DNA of 48,265 bases from Pseudomonas sp. NCCP-436. GTDB taxonomy: Bacteria; Pseudomonadota; Gammaproteobacteria; Pseudomonadales; Pseudomonadaceae. The notes under the pieces were generated by a model. That model did no database searches. It saw only the letters and a list, made by a program, of their open reading frames with translations, and was not told the DNA's origin. Made by a program: the position numbers and the translations under genes. Shown here in pieces: positions 1-9,166 of the stretch. Every line of letters starts with the position of its first letter. The first letter of the stretch is position 1. The DNA lies in NCBI RefSeq assembly GCF_019656335.1, contig NZ_BPLZ01000020.1:1-48265 (forward strand), in the 5' to 3' direction.

Positions 1-535
1 AGCGGCAACATCAGGAACTGGGTGCTGGCACCAATCGTGTGCCTGAACCCGGAGCGGGAAGCGGTACTGCAGCAAACATCAAAGGCAGCGTGATACGCTC
101 ACGCGACAACTACCTTGAAAATCGCCGAGAACAGCCGGCTGAAAAAGCTACTGGCCGAAGCCCATCTGGACATCGAGGTGCTGAAGGTGGTCGCTCGGAG
201 ACAAGGGTAAGCACGACAGCTCGGCGGGAAGCGCTGCAGGAGATGCGGGAGCGAACCGGTATCTGCGGCGCCGTGCCTGTCAGCTGATCGGGTTGTCTTG
301 CTCGGTGCTGCACTGTCAACCTCGTGGCAGCGAGCAAAACACCAGGGTGCAAACCCAACTCGTGGAACTGGCACAGGAGCGCCGGTGTTTCGGCTATCGG
401 CGCCTGCATATCCCGCTGCGATGTGCTGGTGTGGAGGTCAACCCTGACCGGCAGTGAGTCCGAGCAGCCACTAGCCGATGAAGCGCACGGCTCAAACGAC
501 TGCAGACCGAATAAGTCGAGGAGTTGGCCATCGTG
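1..535 (+). pseudogene. Decayed IS3-family transposase remnant (orfA tail and orfB start)
   Basis: Two broken pieces in different frames resemble an IS3-family element. Around 109-189 the reading ENSRLKKLLAEAHLDIEVLK is the typical coiled-coil C-terminus of OrfA, ending in a stop. From about 260 to 454 another frame reads RACQLIGLSCSVLH, then LAQERRCFGYRRLHI, which is the conserved beginning of OrfB (helix-turn-helix region and the RRFGYRRLH block before the integrase core). The frame then hits a stop, and no DDE catalytic core follows. There are several frame changes, so the element is dead. The window starts inside it, so its left end is not visible, and I could not define a right terminal inverted repeat. 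It marks an old insertion beside the LysR gene. Confidence 0.6.
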
Positions 536-572
536 AAGAGGGCTGATCTTGCTTATTCCAATAACTTCGAAC

Positions 573-1496
573 TCAACTTGATTTGCTGTCGACGCCAAGC
601 GAGGTGTAGCTGGGCCATTGCCGCAGCAGGGTTTCGACGAACTGTTCCGCTGCCGGTGACAGTGAAGAGCCACGGCGGCGCACCAGACCCAGAGTACGGC
701 TGATTACCGGGTCGACCAGCGGGCGACTGACCAGGATCGGATGATCCTCGGCCGGCATCGCCAGGCTGGGCAGGGCGGCTATGCCCAGGCCGGCCTCGAC
801 CATGCCGAGTGAGGTCGACAGGTGTTGTACCTCGTAGAACCAGCTTGGGCGCCAGTCGAGATGGGCCAGGCCGTGGTCGAGCAGCACGCGGTTGCCACTG
901 AGGCGGCCGACGCCAATCAGGCGGTAGTCGCTCAGTTCGCGCCAGGCCACTTCCGAGCGTTTGGCCAGGGGATGATCGCGCCGGCAGGCGAGCACGAAGG
1001 GCTCGTTGACCAGCGGCGTGAAGTCGATTTCCGCGCTCTGCCCGCTCTGCATGTTGATGCCGAAGTCCGCCTCGCCACGTATCACCGCCTCCAGCCCTTC
1101 ATGGGCACTGAGGTCGAGGATACGGATGCGGATCTTCGGGTACTGCAGGTTGAAGGCGCGGATCACTGTCGGCAGGAAATAGAAGGCGGCCGTCGGTATG
1201 CAGGCGAGGGTGACCTGGCCGGACTGGCGCTCGGCCAGTTCGCGAATGCCGAGGATCGAGCGTTCGAAGTCGTCCAGCAGACGCTGCGCCTTGGGCAGAA
1301 AATCCCGGCCCACGGCTGTCAGGCTGACACGGCGCGTGGTGCGGTCCAGGAGCTGGATACCGAGGCTTTCTTCCAGCTTCTGCATGCGCCGGGTCAATGC
1401 CGGCTGGGACAGGTGGATGGCGTTGGCTGCCTCGTGAAAGTTGCCGAATTCGGCAATTTTCACGAAAGCGCGGATGTCTTGCAGTTCGTAATTCAT
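573..1496 (-). CDS. LysR-family transcriptional regulator of the adjacent PrpF/OprD/TctCBA operon
   Basis: The 307-residue protein has the LysR layout. An N-terminal winged helix-turn-helix at about residues 4-62 carries the family pattern (FHEAANAIHLSQPALTRRMQ, LEESLGIQLLDRTTR). It is followed by a periplasmic-binding-like effector domain from about residue 90. The gene is transcribed away from the isomerase gene at 1709, with a 212-bp AT-rich region between them. That is the usual arrangement for a LysR activator of a divergent catabolic operon. The inducer is probably the tricarboxylate or unsaturated acid carried by the Tct transporter, which is an inference from context. Family assignment is secure; the target is likely. 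Confidence 0.9.
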   Translation of the reverse strand: MNYELQDIRAFVKIAEFGNFHEAANAIHLSQPALTRRMQKLEESLGIQLLDRTTRRVSLTAVGRDFLPKAQRLLDDFERSILGIRELAERQSGQVTLACIPTAAFYFLPTVIRAFNLQYPKIRIRILDLSAHEGLEAVIRGEADFGINMQSGQSAEIDFTPLVNEPFVLACRRDHPLAKRSEVAWRELSDYRLIGVGRLSGNRVLLDHGLAHLDWRPSWFYEVQHLSTSLGMVEAGLGIAALPSLAMPAEDHPILVSRPLVDPVISRTLGLVRRRGSSLSPAAEQFVETLLRQWPSYTSLGVDSKSS

Positions 1497-1590
1497 GCGT
1501 CTGGATTATTAGTTGTGCGTATTTTTGTTTGAAAGTTACCAATGAACCCTAGTCTTTCGGCTCAGGACTGGCAAGCGAGAAAACTTCCGC

Positions 1591-1604
1591 ATGCATTAAT
1601 GCTT
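1591..1604. promoter_or_regulatory. Candidate LysR operator in the divergent promoter region
   Basis: The 212-bp gap between the divergent LysR and isomerase genes is AT-rich and contains a perfect 10-bp palindrome, GCATTAATGC (1593-1602). A run of A/T up to about 1660 follows, with another TGCATT half at about 1629. LysR proteins usually bind dyads in such gaps, so this is a reasonable but unproven operator. The isomerase gene has a strong ribosome binding site, GGAGG, just before its ATG at 1709. Confidence 0.3.
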
Positions 1605-1708
1605 GAAATGGAATAAATATCAAAATATATGCATTTTACAAAATAAATACCTGCTCCTCATAATCAACGCAAAGCAACAATCACTAGTTTTATTGCGTTG
1701 GAGGCATC

Positions 1709-2785
1709 ATGCGGACGGTACCTTGTGTACTCATGCGAGGCGGTACTTCGAAAGGACCGGTCTTTCTGGCCAATCACCTGCCCACTGACCCGCAGCAGCG
1801 CGACGAGGTATTGCTCAGCCTGATGGGGTCGGGCCACGAGCTGGAAATCGACGGCATCGGTGGCGGCAGCCCGCAGACCAGCAAGGTGGCGATCGTTAGT
1901 CGCTCGCCGCACCCGGACGCCGATGTCGACTACCTGTTCGTGCAGGTCATGGTTACCCAGCGCCGCGTCGATACCGCGCCCAACTGCGGCAACATGCTCT
2001 GCGCCATCGGTCCTTTCGCCATCGAGCACGGCCTGGTCAATGCCGGCTCGCCGATGACGCGGGTGCGCATTCGCAACCTCAATACCAACACCTTCGTCGA
2101 CTCCGACGTGATGACCCCTAACGGCCGCGTTCGCTATGACGGCGACACCGCCATCGACGGCGTGCCCGGTACTGCCGCGCCCATCAAGCTGACCTTCCTC
2201 AATGCCGCTGGTGCCAAGACCGGTCGCCTGCTGCCTACCGGCCGCGTGCGTGACGAGTTCGACGGTGTCGTGACGACCTGCATCGACATGGCCATGCCGA
2301 TGGTGCTGATGCATGCCGAGGCGCTGGGCAAGACCGGCTACGAGTCGCCCGCCGAGCTGGATGCCGACAGCGCGTTTCTCCAGCGCCTGGAACGCATTCG
2401 CCTGCAGGCCGGCCTGGCCATGGGGCTTGGCGATGTGTCGCAGATGGTCATTCCCAAACCGGTGCTGCTGGCACCTGCACGCCACGGCGGCACGCTGAGC
2501 GTGCGCTATTTCATGCCGCACAACTGCCACCGCTCGGTCGCTGCCACCGGGGCCATCGGCCTGGCCACGGCCTGTGCACTGCCCGGCAGCGTCGCCCAGG
2601 ATGTCGCGCCCATCGAAGGCGAGGCACTGGTACGCCTGGAGCATCCGGGCGGCCAGATCGAGGTTTCCCTGCAGCCTGCTGCAGACGGTAACCCCGAGAA
2701 CCTGCGTGCCTCGCTGGTGCGCACGGCCCGTCGCCTGTTCTCCGGCGAGGTGTACATCCCCACCCTGAGGCGCACGGGCAGCTGA
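1709..2785 (+). CDS. PrpF/GalD-family isomerase (4-oxalomesaconate tautomerase or aconitate/methylaconitate isomerase type)
   Basis: The 358-residue protein belongs to the PrpF family. It opens with the family signature PCVLMRGGTSKGPVF, followed by GIGGGSPQTSKVA and the cysteine motif DTAPNCGNM (around residues 89-97). Characterised members move a double bond or tautomerise unsaturated tricarboxylates: GalD acts on 4-oxalomesaconate in gallate breakdown, PrpF on 2-methylaconitate, and Mii on methylitaconate. No gallate or methylcitrate genes are visible here. The neighbours are a porin and a tricarboxylate transporter, so the enzyme probably converts an imported unsaturated tricarboxylate (for example an aconitate isomer) into a usable one. 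The exact substrate cannot be read from sequence. It is first in the operon, with GGAGG before the start. Confidence 0.85.
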   Translation: MRTVPCVLMRGGTSKGPVFLANHLPTDPQQRDEVLLSLMGSGHELEIDGIGGGSPQTSKVAIVSRSPHPDADVDYLFVQVMVTQRRVDTAPNCGNMLCAIGPFAIEHGLVNAGSPMTRVRIRNLNTNTFVDSDVMTPNGRVRYDGDTAIDGVPGTAAPIKLTFLNAAGAKTGRLLPTGRVRDEFDGVVTTCIDMAMPMVLMHAEALGKTGYESPAELDADSAFLQRLERIRLQAGLAMGLGDVSQMVIPKPVLLAPARHGGTLSVRYFMPHNCHRSVAATGAIGLATACALPGSVAQDVAPIEGEALVRLEHPGGQIEVSLQPAADGNPENLRASLVRTARRLFSGEVYIPTLRRTGS

Positions 2786-2824
2786 CTTCGTTTCACCACA
2801 ACCACACCCCTAGGGCCAACCACA

Positions 2825-4075
2825 ATGACAAGAACAAAATCCCTCAGTTGCTCCGTCGTCGGTCTGACGGTCATGGCATTGCCAGCAGTCGGTGCCAACG
2901 CTGCCGGTTTCATCGAGGACAGCAAGGCCAGCCTGGAGCTGCGCAATTTCTATCTCAACCGCGATTTTCGCGAGAATGCCGGGCAGAACAAACGCGAAGA
3001 ATGGGCGCAGGGCTTCATTCTCAACCTGGAGTCCGGCTACACCCAGGGCACCGTGGGTTTCGGCGTCGATGCCATCGGCATGCTCGGCATCAAGCTCGAT
3101 TCCTCACCCGATCGCAGTGGCACCGACTTGCTGCCGCGCAACAGCCGCAACCGCGCCGAGGACGACTACAGCAAGCTGGGTGTGACCGGCAAGGTGCGTT
3201 TCGCCGAGAGCGAGCTGCGCGTAGGCACGCTGCTGCCGAAGATGCCCTATCTGCAATACAGCAACGCACGCCTGTTGCCGCAGGTGTTCGAGGGCTGGCA
3301 GGTGCAGAGCAAGGATCTCGAACGCGCCACCTTCACCCTCGGCGAGATCGACCGCGTGGTGCAGCGTAACGTCTCCGGCTCCGACAAGCTGACGCTGAAC
3401 AACAAGAACGGCCGTTTTGGTGGTAGCCCGGAGAGTGACGAGCTGCGTTTTGCAGGCGTGGATTACGCTATCAATCCGCAGTTGCTCACCAGATATCACT
3501 ATGCTGAGTTGAACGATGTCTATCGCCAGCATTTCCTCGGCCTGCAGCACTCCCTGGCGCTGGGGCCTGGCAAGCTGAAAAGCGATCTGCGCTACTTCAG
3601 CAACAGCGAAGCCGGGCAGGAACTGGCAGGCGATATCGACAACCGTGTCATCAACGGCATGTTCACCTACAGCGCCACGGGTCACTCCCTAGGCCTGGCT
3701 TACCAGAAGATGCTCGGTGACGACGGCTTCACCTACGTCAACGGGGCTACGCCTTACCTGACCAACTTCCTGCAGATCAACGATTTCGCCGGTCCCGGCC
3801 AGCGTTCCTGGCAACTGCGTTACGACTTCGACTTTGCCAGCGTCGGAGTGCCGGGACTGACCTTCATGACTCGCTATGTGCGCGGCGACCAGGTCGACCT
3901 GGCGGTAGGCGAGGGGCGTGAGTGGGAACGCGATACCGATATCGCCTACGCCTTCGGCGATGGCCCGCTGAAGAATCTGAAAGTGACCTGGCGAAACGCG
4001 ACCTACCGGTCGAGCTTCGTCCGCGACCTGGACGAGAATCGCCTGATCCTGAGTTACATCGTGCCGCTCTGGTAA
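2825..4075 (+). CDS. OprD-family outer membrane porin (OpdH-like by context)
   Basis: The 416-residue protein starts with a signal peptide ending near VGANA-A (about residue 27). It continues with the OprD-family opening GFIEDSKASLELRNFYLNRD and contains beta-strand-rich sequence to a C-terminal aromatic strand ending in LW. OprD-family porins are 18-strand channels that pass carboxylates or basic amino acids across the outer membrane. Sitting between a PrpF-family isomerase and tctCBA, it resembles the P. aeruginosa OpdH plus Tct arrangement for tricarboxylates such as cis-aconitate. The gene follows the isomerase by 39 bp and precedes tctC by 35 bp, so all are probably one transcript. Confidence 0.9.
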   Translation: MTRTKSLSCSVVGLTVMALPAVGANAAGFIEDSKASLELRNFYLNRDFRENAGQNKREEWAQGFILNLESGYTQGTVGFGVDAIGMLGIKLDSSPDRSGTDLLPRNSRNRAEDDYSKLGVTGKVRFAESELRVGTLLPKMPYLQYSNARLLPQVFEGWQVQSKDLERATFTLGEIDRVVQRNVSGSDKLTLNNKNGRFGGSPESDELRFAGVDYAINPQLLTRYHYAELNDVYRQHFLGLQHSLALGPGKLKSDLRYFSNSEAGQELAGDIDNRVINGMFTYSATGHSLGLAYQKMLGDDGFTYVNGATPYLTNFLQINDFAGPGQRSWQLRYDFDFASVGVPGLTFMTRYVRGDQVDLAVGEGREWERDTDIAYAFGDGPLKNLKVTWRNATYRSSFVRDLDENRLILSYIVPLW

Positions 4076-4110
4076 CGCCTTTCCTGACAACTCCAATAAA
4101 AGGAACAAAC

Positions 4111-5091
4111 ATGTCCACTTCAAATATTCGCAAGATTCTGCCGCTTACCCTGGCCTTGCTCATTGGCAGCACTGCCTCTGTGGCCGGTGAGCCGCATCGC
4201 CCTGAATGCATTGCCCCGAGCAAGCCCGGTGGCGGTTTCGACCTGACTTGCAAGCTGGCGCAAGTCGGCTTCAAGGACGAGAACCTTATCAACTCACCGA
4301 TTCGCGTGACCTACATGCCGGGTGGCATCGGTGCGATTGCTTACAACGCCATTGCAGCCAACCGTCGTGCCGAGCCCGGCACTCTGGTTGCCTTTTCCGG
4401 CGCTTCGCTGCTGAACCTGGCACTGGGAAAGTACGGTCGCTTCGACGAGAACGCCGTGCAGTGGCTGGCTACCGTTGGTACCGACTATGGCACTCTGGCA
4501 GTCCGTGGCGACTCGCCATACAAGACGCTCGACGATGTCGTGCAGGCGCTGAGGAAGGATCCGAAGAGTATCACCGTGGGCGGTGGTGGCAGCATCGGCG
4601 GCCAGGGCTGGATGAAGATAGCACTGCTTGCCCGTGCTGCCGGCCTCGATCCGCGTGACCTGCGCTACGCAGCCTTCGAAGGAGGCTCCGAGCACTACAT
4701 GGCACTGATGGGCGGGCATGTGGATCTGGTCACCGGCAGTGCGAGCGAGATTCGTGCACAGCAGGACAACGACATCCGCACGCTGGCGGTCTTCAGCGAA
4801 GAGCGCCTGACTGGCGAGCTGGCGTCGATTCCCACAGCGCGCGAGCAGGGTTATGAAATCCTCTGGCCGCTGATTCGTGGCTACTACGTCGGCCCTGAGG
4901 TGAATGCCGAGGACGTTGCCTGGTGGCGCGATCGCTTTGCCAAGCTCAGCGCTTCACCGGACTTCCAGAACTACCTGGCAGATCGTGATGTGCTTCCTTT
5001 CCATGTCGATGGAAAGGAGCTCAACGATCTGGTGAAAGCCCAGGTACAGGAGTACCGGAAATTGGGACGCGAGTTCGGTCTGGTTGAATGA
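4111..5091 (+). CDS. tctC: TctC-type periplasmic solute-binding protein of a tripartite tricarboxylate transporter
   Basis: The protein is 326 residues when started at the ATG at 4111. A longer open frame extends upstream into oprD, but this start is preceded by AAAGGAAC at good spacing and gives a proper signal peptide (KILPLTLALLIGSTASVAG). The mature protein has the TctC/Bug pattern: CIAPSKPGGGFDLTCKL near the start, the YMPGGIGAIAYNAI loop, and the later GGSEHYMALMGGHVDLVTGS block. TctC captures a tricarboxylate in the periplasm and delivers it to TctAB. The next gene, tctB, begins 46 bp downstream. Confidence 0.92.
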   Translation: MSTSNIRKILPLTLALLIGSTASVAGEPHRPECIAPSKPGGGFDLTCKLAQVGFKDENLINSPIRVTYMPGGIGAIAYNAIAANRRAEPGTLVAFSGASLLNLALGKYGRFDENAVQWLATVGTDYGTLAVRGDSPYKTLDDVVQALRKDPKSITVGGGGSIGGQGWMKIALLARAAGLDPRDLRYAAFEGGSEHYMALMGGHVDLVTGSASEIRAQQDNDIRTLAVFSEERLTGELASIPTAREQGYEILWPLIRGYYVGPEVNAEDVAWWRDRFAKLSASPDFQNYLADRDVLPFHVDGKELNDLVKAQVQEYRKLGREFGLVE

Positions 5092-5137
5092 TGTCTATGG
5101 CGCCGCCTGTGTGCGGCGCGTTCTCGCGGAGCCCCCT

Positions 5138-5590
5138 ATGCACGATCGTATCTTCGCAGCTATCACCCTGCTGCTTTGCTGTGTCCTGGCCATAGCCGCC
5201 TGGGGATACAGTGCCCCCTTTTCCTACGAGCCTGTCGGCCCGAAAGCCTTTCCCTTGCTGTTGCTCCTGCTGATTGCAGCCGGCGCCGTGCAACTGATGC
5301 TCAGACCAGTCCACGAGTCGCACAGCGAAGAGGCTGCCGCACCGCGTGAGGTGTTGATCAAGGTCGGTATCTGCCTGGCGATTCTGGCGCTTTACGCGGC
5401 ACTGTTCGAAGTGCTCGGTTTCATCCTCTCCAGTGTGATGTTCGGCATCGCAATGGCCAGATTGTATGGCGGTCGCTGGTCGCACAGCCTGATCAACGGC
5501 ACGGTGTTGGCTGTTGGGCTTTATCTGCTGTTCGACAAGGCGCTCGACGTTCCTCTGCCGCTCGGCATCCTTTCGTCCCTGGAGAACTGA
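5138..5590 (+). CDS. tctB: TctB small membrane subunit of tripartite tricarboxylate transporter
   Basis: The ATG at 5138 has GGAG six bases upstream and gives a 150-residue protein. The in-frame ATG at 5084 would overlap tctC and adds an unlikely leader. Four hydrophobic segments are visible (about residues 5-25, 38-56, 75-100 and 115-135), as expected for the DUF1468/TctB family, with the FPLLLLLLIAAGAVQL stretch typical of the second helix. TctB is the poorly conserved small partner of TctA. The gene ends 3 bp before tctA. Confidence 0.88.
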   Translation: MHDRIFAAITLLLCCVLAIAAWGYSAPFSYEPVGPKAFPLLLLLLIAAGAVQLMLRPVHESHSEEAAAPREVLIKVGICLAILALYAALFEVLGFILSSVMFGIAMARLYGGRWSHSLINGTVLAVGLYLLFDKALDVPLPLGILSSLEN

Positions 5591-5593
5591 TTC

Positions 5594-7108
5594 ATGGATA
5601 CTCTCGGTTATCTCAGTCAGGGCTTCGGTGTCGCCCTGACGCCCTACAACCTGGTCACGGCCCTGTGTGGCACCTTGATCGGCACCGTGGTTGGCCTGCT
5701 GCCAGGTCTGGGCCCGATCAACGGCGTGGCCTTGCTCATTCCGGTCGCGTTCGCCCTCGGCTTACCGCCGGAAAGCGCCCTGATTCTGCTGGCTGCCGTG
5801 TATCTCGGCTGCGAGTACGGCGGCCGTATTTCTTCGATCCTGTTGAACATTCCCGGCGAAGCCTCGGCGGTGATGACCACCCTCGACGGCTACCCGCTGG
5901 CACGCAAGGGCCATGCAGGCGTCGCTCTGTCGCTGTCGGCCTGGAGTTCGTTCATCGGTGGGCTGATCGCCACCATCGGCGTGGTGTTGTTCGCGCCATT
6001 GCTGGCGAAATGGGCCGTGGCCTTCGGCCCGGCGGAATACTTCGTGCTAATGGTGTTCGCCATCACCTGTCTGGCCGGCATGGCAGGCAACAAGCCGCTG
6101 AAGACCGCCGTTGCGGCGTTAATCGGTCTGCTGCTGTCGTGCGTCGGCATCGACTCCAACAGCGGTGTGTACCGCTTCACTTTTGGCAGCCTCGGCCTGG
6201 CTGACGGCATCCAGTTCGTAGTGCTGGTGCTCGGCCTGTTCTCGATCAGCGAAATCCTGGTCTTGCTGGAGCGAACCCATCAGGGTCAGAAGGCGATCAA
6301 GGCAAGCGGTCGCATGCTCTTCAACCTCAAGGAAGGCGCTTTCGTTCTGGGTACCAACCTGCGCAGCGGTCTGCTTGGTTTTGTCCTCGGTATTCTGCCG
6401 GGCGCCGGGGCGACACTGGCCAGTGCTGTGGCTTATATGTCCGAGAAACGCATGGCGGTGAAGGACAACACCTTCGGCAAAGGCGATCTGCGTGGCCTGG
6501 CTGCACCGGAAACCGCCAACAGCGCCTCGGCTTGTGGCTCCATGGTGCCTATGCTGACCCTGGGCGTGCCGGGGTCGGGCACCACGGCAGTAATGCTAGG
6601 GGCGCTGACTCTGTACAACATCACTCCTGGCCCGCTGCTGTTCCAGAACCAGCCAGACATCGTCTGGGGCCTGATCGCCTCGCTGTTTGTGGCCAACCTG
6701 ATGTTGATCGTGATGAACGTGCCGATGATCAAGATCTTCACCAAGATCCTCTCCGTGCCTTACTGGGCGCTGGTGCCTGCGGTCGCGATCATCACGGCCA
6801 TCGGTGTCTACGCGGTACATGCGACCACCTTCGACCTGTTCCTGATGATCGTCATCGGCATCTTCGGCTACGTGCTGCGCAAGATGGATTTCCCGCTCTC
6901 GGCCATCCTGCTGGGCTTCATCCTTGGCGGGCTGATGGAGCAGAATCTGCGCCGTGCCCTGTCGCTGTCCAATGGCGAAATCGGGATACTGTTCGCCAGC
7001 CCGATCACCTGGGGTGTGTGGGCCTTGGTTGGCGTGATGATCGCGTTGCCGTTCTGGCGCGCCTGGCGTGCACGTCGCCAGCAGGCTCGTGTATCCAGCA
7101 TGGCCTGA
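5594..7108 (+). CDS. tctA: TctA large membrane permease of tripartite tricarboxylate transporter
   Basis: The 504-residue, very hydrophobic protein has the two conserved TctA signatures: GLLPGLGPINGVALL near residue 34, and the inverted-repeat counterpart GILPGAGATLASAVAY near residue 261. Between and after them are CEYGGRISSILLNIPGE and the GVPGSGTTAVMLGALTLYNITPGP block. It forms the secondary-transport channel of the Tct system with TctB, driven by an ion gradient. Length and motifs fit a complete, functional subunit. A D-2-hydroxyacid dehydrogenase gene follows after 24 bp, probably in the same operon. Confidence 0.95.
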   Translation: MDTLGYLSQGFGVALTPYNLVTALCGTLIGTVVGLLPGLGPINGVALLIPVAFALGLPPESALILLAAVYLGCEYGGRISSILLNIPGEASAVMTTLDGYPLARKGHAGVALSLSAWSSFIGGLIATIGVVLFAPLLAKWAVAFGPAEYFVLMVFAITCLAGMAGNKPLKTAVAALIGLLLSCVGIDSNSGVYRFTFGSLGLADGIQFVVLVLGLFSISEILVLLERTHQGQKAIKASGRMLFNLKEGAFVLGTNLRSGLLGFVLGILPGAGATLASAVAYMSEKRMAVKDNTFGKGDLRGLAAPETANSASACGSMVPMLTLGVPGSGTTAVMLGALTLYNITPGPLLFQNQPDIVWGLIASLFVANLMLIVMNVPMIKIFTKILSVPYWALVPAVAIITAIGVYAVHATTFDLFLMIVIGIFGYVLRKMDFPLSAILLGFILGGLMEQNLRRALSLSNGEIGILFASPITWGVWALVGVMIALPFWRAWRARRQQARVSSMA

Positions 7109-7132
7109 TCCATTTCAAAGGAGCGTTCCTAG

Positions 7133-8098
7133 ATGCGTGTCGTGATACCGGAAGACTACCAACGGGTCGTACAGTCGCTGGAGTGTTTCCAGCTGCTCGA
7201 CGGTTTCGAGGTTCGCGTGTATCACGATCATGCCAGCGACCTCGAGGTACTGGTTGAGCGGTTTGCCGACGCTGACGCGCTGGTATTGACACGTGAGCGC
7301 ACACGTATTGATGCCGAGTTGCTGGCACGTCTGCCCAACCTCAAGCTGATCAGCCAGACCGGAAGGGTGGGGCCGCACCTCGACCTGCAGGCCTGCCGCG
7401 AGCGCGGCGTGACCGTGGCTGAAGGCACCGGCTCACCCATCGCCGCTGCCGAGCTGACTTGGGCATTGATTCTCAATGCCCGGCGGCAACTGCGTGAGGC
7501 TATGAACGGGCTGTATGCTGGGCGCTGGCAGGTCAACCTCGGCCAGCGTCTGTATGGTCAGACACTGGGTATCTGGGGCTACGGCAAAATCGGCCAGCGT
7601 CTGGCTCGCTATGCACGAGCTTTCGATATGCGTGTGCTGGTGTGGGGCAGCGAAGCCTCACGGCAGACTGCCGTAGCGGATGGGCATGAAGCCGCGCAAA
7701 CGCGCGAAGCCTTTTTCGAGCAGGCCGATGTGCTCAGCCTGCACCTGCGTCTGGTACCTGCCACTCGGTACTGTGTAGGTGCTGCTGATCTTGCACGGAT
7801 GAAACCTGACGCGCTGCTGGTCAATACCAGCCGTGCCGAGCTGATCGCCCCGGGAGCTCTGCTCGAGGCTCTGGATCGAGGGCGTCCTGGTCAGGCGGCG
7901 CTGGATGTATTTGAGCAGGAGCCGATCCTGCAGACCGATCATCCACTGCTGGCCCATCCGCGCATACTCTGCACCCCGCATCTGGGCTATGTCGAAAAGC
8001 ACAGCTACGAAGCTTACTTCGGTGAAGCATTTGCCAATGTGCGCAAGTTCTTGAAGAACCAGTCCGCAGAGATTGACCGTGATCCAGCGGCGAATTGA
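7133..8098 (+). CDS. NAD(P)-dependent D-2-hydroxyacid dehydrogenase
   Basis: The 321-residue protein has the two-domain layout of the D-2-hydroxyacid dehydrogenase family. The Rossmann motif GIWGYGKIGQRLARYARAF lies in the middle. The catalytic Arg is in NTSRAELI, the Glu in DVFEQEP and the His in CTPHLGYV. The enzyme interconverts a 2-oxo acid and a D-2-hydroxy acid. As the last gene of the tctCBA operon, with GGAG before its ATG, it may reduce or oxidise an acid derived from the imported tricarboxylate. That link is inferred from position only. No clear terminator separates it from the convergent LysR gene 42 bp away. Confidence 0.88.
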   Translation: MRVVIPEDYQRVVQSLECFQLLDGFEVRVYHDHASDLEVLVERFADADALVLTRERTRIDAELLARLPNLKLISQTGRVGPHLDLQACRERGVTVAEGTGSPIAAAELTWALILNARRQLREAMNGLYAGRWQVNLGQRLYGQTLGIWGYGKIGQRLARYARAFDMRVLVWGSEASRQTAVADGHEAAQTREAFFEQADVLSLHLRLVPATRYCVGAADLARMKPDALLVNTSRAELIAPGALLEALDRGRPGQAALDVFEQEPILQTDHPLLAHPRILCTPHLGYVEKHSYEAYFGEAFANVRKFLKNQSAEIDRDPAAN

Positions 8099-8140
8099 AT
8101 CGACAGACGTGAGGGAACTTCGCCACTATGCTGTGTAGCT

Positions 8141-9049
8141 CTACTTGATCGAGGTGACATGAGGGCTGATCAGGCCTGTCAGCCAGTCCATAAACACCTG
8201 TACTCGCTTCGACAGATTGCGCCGGTGCGGGTAGAGCAGCAACACAGGCATGGGGGCGGCGCGGTACTGGGGCATCACCTCCACCAGACGACCGTCCGCC
8301 AGATAGGGCAAAACCCCGACCCGCGGCACCTGGATCAGCCCCAGGCCAGCGAGACAGGCCTGACTGTATGCGTCGGTGCTGTTGACCGTCAGCGTGCCGG
8401 GCATATCCAGCGTGCGCAGTTCACCGTTTTCCAAATATTCCCAGCCGTCGGCCCGGGCGCCCAGGTTGGGCACGTAGTGCACCAGGCGATGGTCGGCCAG
8501 ATCCGCCAGGCTCCGTGGCGTGCCGAAGTGTTGCAGATAGGCCGGGCTGGCGCAGTTTATCTGCTCCATCTGCCCCAGGGTGCGGGCAATCAGGCCCGGA
8601 TCGACCTGGCCACCGACCCGTACCACGCAGTCGAAACCCTCGCGGATCAGATCGACACGATGATCCGTGCAGCTCAACTCCAGCTGCAGTTGTGGGTGGA
8701 TAGCGAGAAACTCGGCCAGGTGAGGCAGCACCAGGTCGCGGGCAACTGCCTGGTTCATGTCTACCCGTAGCCGCCCGCGCAACTGGTCTGCCTCCAGCTG
8801 GAACATCGCTTCGATTTCTTCGGCGTCGGCCAGCAGATCCTTGCAGCGCTCGTAACAGGCCTGCCCGTCCTGGGTCAGGCTGACCCTGCGAGTGGTGCGG
8901 TGCAGCAAGCGGGCGCCCAACTGGTTTTCCAGCTGCTGCACCAGCAGTGAAACGCTAGCCTTGGGTAGGCCCAGACTGTCGGCTGCCCGAGTAAAACTGG
9001 CCAGTTCGGCGACCCGAACAAATGCCTGCATTGCGTGAAGTCGATCCAT
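8141..9049 (-). CDS. LysR-family regulator paired with divergent SDR gene
   Basis: This 302-residue LysR protein has an N-terminal helix-turn-helix (VRVAELASFTRAADSLGLP, then LLHRTTRRVSLTQDG) and a standard effector domain. It resembles the large group of pseudomonad LysR proteins that control a divergently transcribed oxidoreductase. Here the partner is the SDR gene starting at 9167. The 117-bp gap is AT-rich and contains the likely shared operator. The inducer is unknown. Confidence 0.9.
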   Translation of the reverse strand: MDRLHAMQAFVRVAELASFTRAADSLGLPKASVSLLVQQLENQLGARLLHRTTRRVSLTQDGQACYERCKDLLADAEEIEAMFQLEADQLRGRLRVDMNQAVARDLVLPHLAEFLAIHPQLQLELSCTDHRVDLIREGFDCVVRVGGQVDPGLIARTLGQMEQINCASPAYLQHFGTPRSLADLADHRLVHYVPNLGARADGWEYLENGELRTLDMPGTLTVNSTDAYSQACLAGLGLIQVPRVGVLPYLADGRLVEVMPQYRAAPMPVLLLYPHRRNLSKRVQVFMDWLTGLISPHVTSIK

Positions 9050-9166
9050 AGAGGGGGGATTGTTAGCAAATTTTGGATAGTATAAAAATATTTCTTGGAT
9101 TTATCCGTTATTGATTGGTCAATACTCTAGTTCTCGCAAGTCATATACCACTGCGAGGTCGTTACA

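Noticed and set aside
1664..2644. Long minus-strand frame opposite the PrpF-family gene
   Set aside because: It is a low-complexity His/Gly/Arg-rich shadow in GC-rich DNA; the plus-strand protein has clear family motifs.
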